From assembly GCA_026706075.1 (NCBI GenBank), contig JAPOZM010000122.1:100537-164536 (forward strand): 64,000 nucleotides of DNA, written 5' to 3'. The DNA comes from Gemmatimonadaceae bacterium (GTDB taxonomy: Bacteria; Latescibacterota; UBA2968; UBA8231). The position numbers were made by a program, and so were the translations under genes. The notes beneath the pieces are model-generated. The model saw nothing but the letters and a program-made list of their open reading frames with translations, made no database searches and was not told the DNA's origin. This document shows positions 62,270 through 64,000 of this stretch, one piece after another (position 1 is the stretch's first letter; each line of letters starts with the position of its first letter).

Positions 62270-62695
62270 TCAGGCTTCGACGATGAGCCCCATGCTGCGC
62301 GCGGTTCCGGCGATCATGAGGGCCGCAGCCTCCACGTCGTTGGCGTTGAGGTCCTCCATCTTGACCTCGGCGATCTCGCGCAACTGGGCCTGCGTCACTG
62401 TGCCCACCTTGTCGCGGTTCGGCACTCCCGAGCCCTTCTCGATCCCCGCCGCCCGCTTCAGCAGCGTCGAGGCAGGCGGGGTCTTGGTGATGAAACTGAA
62501 GCTGCGGTCGGCGAAGACGGTGATGACCACCGGAATGAGCAACCCCTGCTTGTCCTGGGTCTGGGCATTGAAGGCCTTGCAGAACTCCATGATGTTGACG
62601 CCGTGCTGCCCCAGGGCCGGGCCGACAGGGGGCGTGGGGTTCGCGGAACCCGCGGGAATCTGCAGCTTGATCTGGGCCAGTTCTTTCTTCGCCAT
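62270..62695 (-). CDS. rplK: Ribosomal protein L11
   Basis: 141 residues, start ATG 62695. PVGPALGQHGVNIMEFCKAFN and the C-terminal RNA-binding domain. Forms the GTPase-associated centre and is needed for RelA activation. Confidence 0.98.
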   Translation of the reverse strand: MAKKELAQIKLQIPAGSANPTPPVGPALGQHGVNIMEFCKAFNAQTQDKQGLLIPVVITVFADRSFSFITKTPPASTLLKRAAGIEKGSGVPNRDKVGTVTQAQLREIAEVKMEDLNANDVEAAALMIAGTARSMGLIVEA

Positions 62696-62714
62696 CGATT
62701 CGTTCCGTCTTCCG

Positions 62715-63263
62715 TCAGGTGGCCACGCTCTCGTCGACCGCCTCCACCTGGAGCACGTCGAGCTCGACCGGGGTCCCACGGCCAAAGATGCTGACCACGA
62801 TCTTCAGCCTTCTCTTTTCGGGGATCACCTCCTGCACCGTGCCGATGAAGTCCTTGAAGGCGCCATCGACGACTTTCACCTGGTCACCGGCCACGTAGGG
62901 GATTTCCTCGACCTCCTGAGCTTTCCGCCGGTCGGCGTGACCCAGAATGTGGTCGACCTCCTCCTGGGTCAGGGGCTGCGGCTTGCGGGCCGGGCCGACG
63001 AAGTTGGTGACTCCGGGGACGTTGGTCACCAGGTGCCAAGCGTCCTTGCTCATCTCCATCTCCACCAGGACGTAACTGGGGAGAAAGCGCCTCTTGGAGA
63101 TCGTCTTCTTGCCGCCCCGCATCTCCACCACCTCCTCCGTCGGCACGACGACCTTGGCGATGGCGCCTTCGGCGGCGCCCTGCTGGATCAGAGTCTCGAG
63201 GTAGGTCTTGACCTTGTTCTCGTGTCCAGAATAGGTATGGAGCGCGTACCACTGTTCGGCCAT
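62715..63263 (-). CDS. nusG: Transcription termination/antitermination factor NusG
   Basis: 182 residues. N-terminal NGN domain starting EQWYALHTYSGHENKV, and a C-terminal KOW domain (GDQVKVVDGAFKDFIGTVQEV). Couples transcription to ribosomes and Rho. Follows secE by 27 nt. Confidence 0.98.
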   Translation of the reverse strand: MAEQWYALHTYSGHENKVKTYLETLIQQGAAEGAIAKVVVPTEEVVEMRGGKKTISKRRFLPSYVLVEMEMSKDAWHLVTNVPGVTNFVGPARKPQPLTQEEVDHILGHADRRKAQEVEEIPYVAGDQVKVVDGAFKDFIGTVQEVIPEKRRLKIVVSIFGRGTPVELDVLQVEAVDESVAT

Positions 63264-63290
63264 CGTGCGACCTTCCGCTTTTCTCTATCC

Positions 63291-63479
63291 CTACAGGACG
63301 AAGAGGATGGACCGGATGTAGGAAAGAACGAGGTCGAAGAGGCCGACGAAGATCGCGAAGGCGATGGAGAATACGATGACTACCGTCGTGGAATTCACCA
63401 GTTCCTCTCGGGTAGGCCAGATGACCCTGGCGAACTCGCCGCGAACCTCGCTCAGAAAGCCTGTCAGCTTGTCGAACAT
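63291..63479 (-). CDS. secE: Preprotein translocase subunit SecE
   Basis: 62 residues. The amphipathic segment with EVRGEFARVIWPTREEL, the SecE signature, and one transmembrane helix (about 30-55). Start ATG at 63479 has a weak Shine-Dalgarno. Lies directly downstream of tRNA-Trp by 51 nt. Confidence 0.95.
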   Translation of the reverse strand: MFDKLTGFLSEVRGEFARVIWPTREELVNSTTVVIVFSIAFAIFVGLFDLVLSYIRSILFVL

Positions 63480-63530
63480 CCAGAGTCGGGACTCCTGTGC
63501 GGTCCCCGCATTCCCCCCCGCTGATGATCT

Positions 63531-63607
63531 TGGCAGGCCCGGCAGGACTTGAACCTGCAACCGCCGGTTTTGGAGACCGGTGCTCTACCAAATTGAGCTA
63601 CAGGCCT
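63531..63607 (-). tRNA. tRNA-Trp (anticodon CCA), CCA end encoded
   Basis: Cloverleaf on the minus strand: acceptor AGGCCTG (63607-63601) pairs with CGGGCCT (63541-63535), anticodon loop CTCCAAA, T arm with GGTTCAAGTCC. The discriminator G is followed by encoded CCA (63533-63531). The first two nucleotides overlap the rpmG stop codon. Confidence 0.97.
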
Positions 63608-63758
63608 ACCGCGTCTCCCGGTGCAAGGTCTGCCGTCCGCAGTGGGCACAGTACTTCCGGTACTCGACCCGATCCGGATGGGCCCGGCGGTTCTTCGTAG
63701 CCGAGTAGTTGCGACGGCTACACACCTCGCACTCGAGTGTGATGCGATGCCTTGGCAT
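63606..63758 (-). CDS. rpmG: Ribosomal protein L33, zinc-binding form
   Basis: 50 residues, MPRHRITLECEVCSRRNYSATKN, with CEVC and CAHC pairs for zinc (Cys10, Cys13, Cys37, Cys40). The TAG stop (63608-63606) overlaps the first two bases of tRNA-Trp. Lies between tRNA-Thr and tRNA-Trp. Confidence 0.96.
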   Translation of the reverse strand: MPRHRITLECEVCSRRNYSATKNRRAHPDRVEYRKYCAHCGRQTLHRETR

Positions 63759-63820
63759 CTCGTGGCCGCGCCGCGCGGCCGGGCGCCGGGCGCCCCCGGC
63801 CCAGGCGTACCCCCTGTTGC
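63759..63820 (-). other. G+C-rich spacer between tRNA-Thr and rpmG
   Basis: 62 nt almost all G and C, able to form several hairpins, for example GGGCGCC and GGCGCCC around 63781-63795. It may aid separation of tRNA-Thr from the rpmG message. Weak Shine-Dalgarno for rpmG. Confidence 0.35.
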
Positions 63821-63896
<76 letters not shown>

Positions 63897-63923
63897 TCGC
63901 ATGGCTGACGTGGTGGCGGGAAA

Positions 63924-64000
63924 TGGAGCGGGAAACGGGACTCGAACCCGCGACATCGAGCTTGGAAGGCTCGCGCTCTAGCCAACTGAGCTACTCCCGC
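63924..64000 (-). tRNA. tRNA-Gly (anticodon TCC), CCA end encoded
   Basis: Acceptor GCGGGAG (64000-63994) pairs with TTCCCGC (63934-63928); anticodon loop CTTCCAA reads TCC; discriminator T and CCA (63926-63924). The 5' end coincides with the window end, so the gene appears just complete. Confidence 0.95.

Overview
The window is a chromosomal segment of a G+C-rich diderm bacterium. It carries the core translation/transcription supercluster plus an envelope-related region. Evidence for a diderm: a lipoprotein, a Tat-exported nuclease, a periplasmic TPR/ligand-binding protein of LpoA type, and a MoxR-DUF58-Bat operon joined to a Gld-type ABC transporter. Bat and Gld genes together point towards the FCB superphylum or a neighbouring phylum; this is inference and I do not name a genus. 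There are no insertion sequences, prophage genes, CRISPR arrays or integrases. No stretch longer than about 275 bp lacks a gene.

Left part (1-12.7 kb): a truncated dapF (minus) preceded by a small membrane protein; polX (plus); a Tat-exported S1/P1-type nuclease (minus) divergent from a 1-Cys peroxiredoxin (plus); a small HTH protein overlapping ssb behind a promoter wrapped in a 10-bp inverted repeat; recG overlapping a PLP enzyme; a four-helix membrane protein; then murG fused to HEAT repeats, followed by mraY.

Middle part (12.7-34.9 kb): a tightly packed minus-strand run encodes TPR lipoprotein, MoxR, DUF58, ABC ATPase, ABC permease, a double-length GldG-like protein, a DUF4340 protein, a DUF4381/BatD-like protein, BatA, BatB, BatC-like, BatD and BatE-like. 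Most junctions overlap or are under 30 nt. This looks like one envelope machine in which the MoxR/VWA module and the Gld-type transporter are co-expressed. Upstream lie an FmdB zinc ribbon, an LpoA-like periplasmic protein divergent from a ClpX-like unfoldase with an extra C-terminal lid, a sigma-54 activator with a degenerate receiver, and an RlmD-type rRNA methyltransferase.

Right part (34.9-64 kb): on the minus strand, reading in transcription order, tRNA-Gly, tRNA-Thr, rpmG, tRNA-Trp, secE, nusG, rplK, rplA, rplJ, rplL, rpoB, rpoC; then, behind a good promoter, rpsL, rpsG, fusA, tuf, rpsJ, rplD and the rest of the S10, spc and alpha operons to rpoA-rplQ, 31 genes without a clear break. 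Two departures from the usual order stand out: rplC (L3) is cleanly absent between rpsJ and rplD, and adk, map and infA are absent between secY and rpmJ. Five core genes (rpsL, rplW, rpsC, rpsK, rpoB) appear to start with TTG. All zinc-dependent ribosomal protein variants present (S4, S14, L33, L36) are the cysteine-containing forms.
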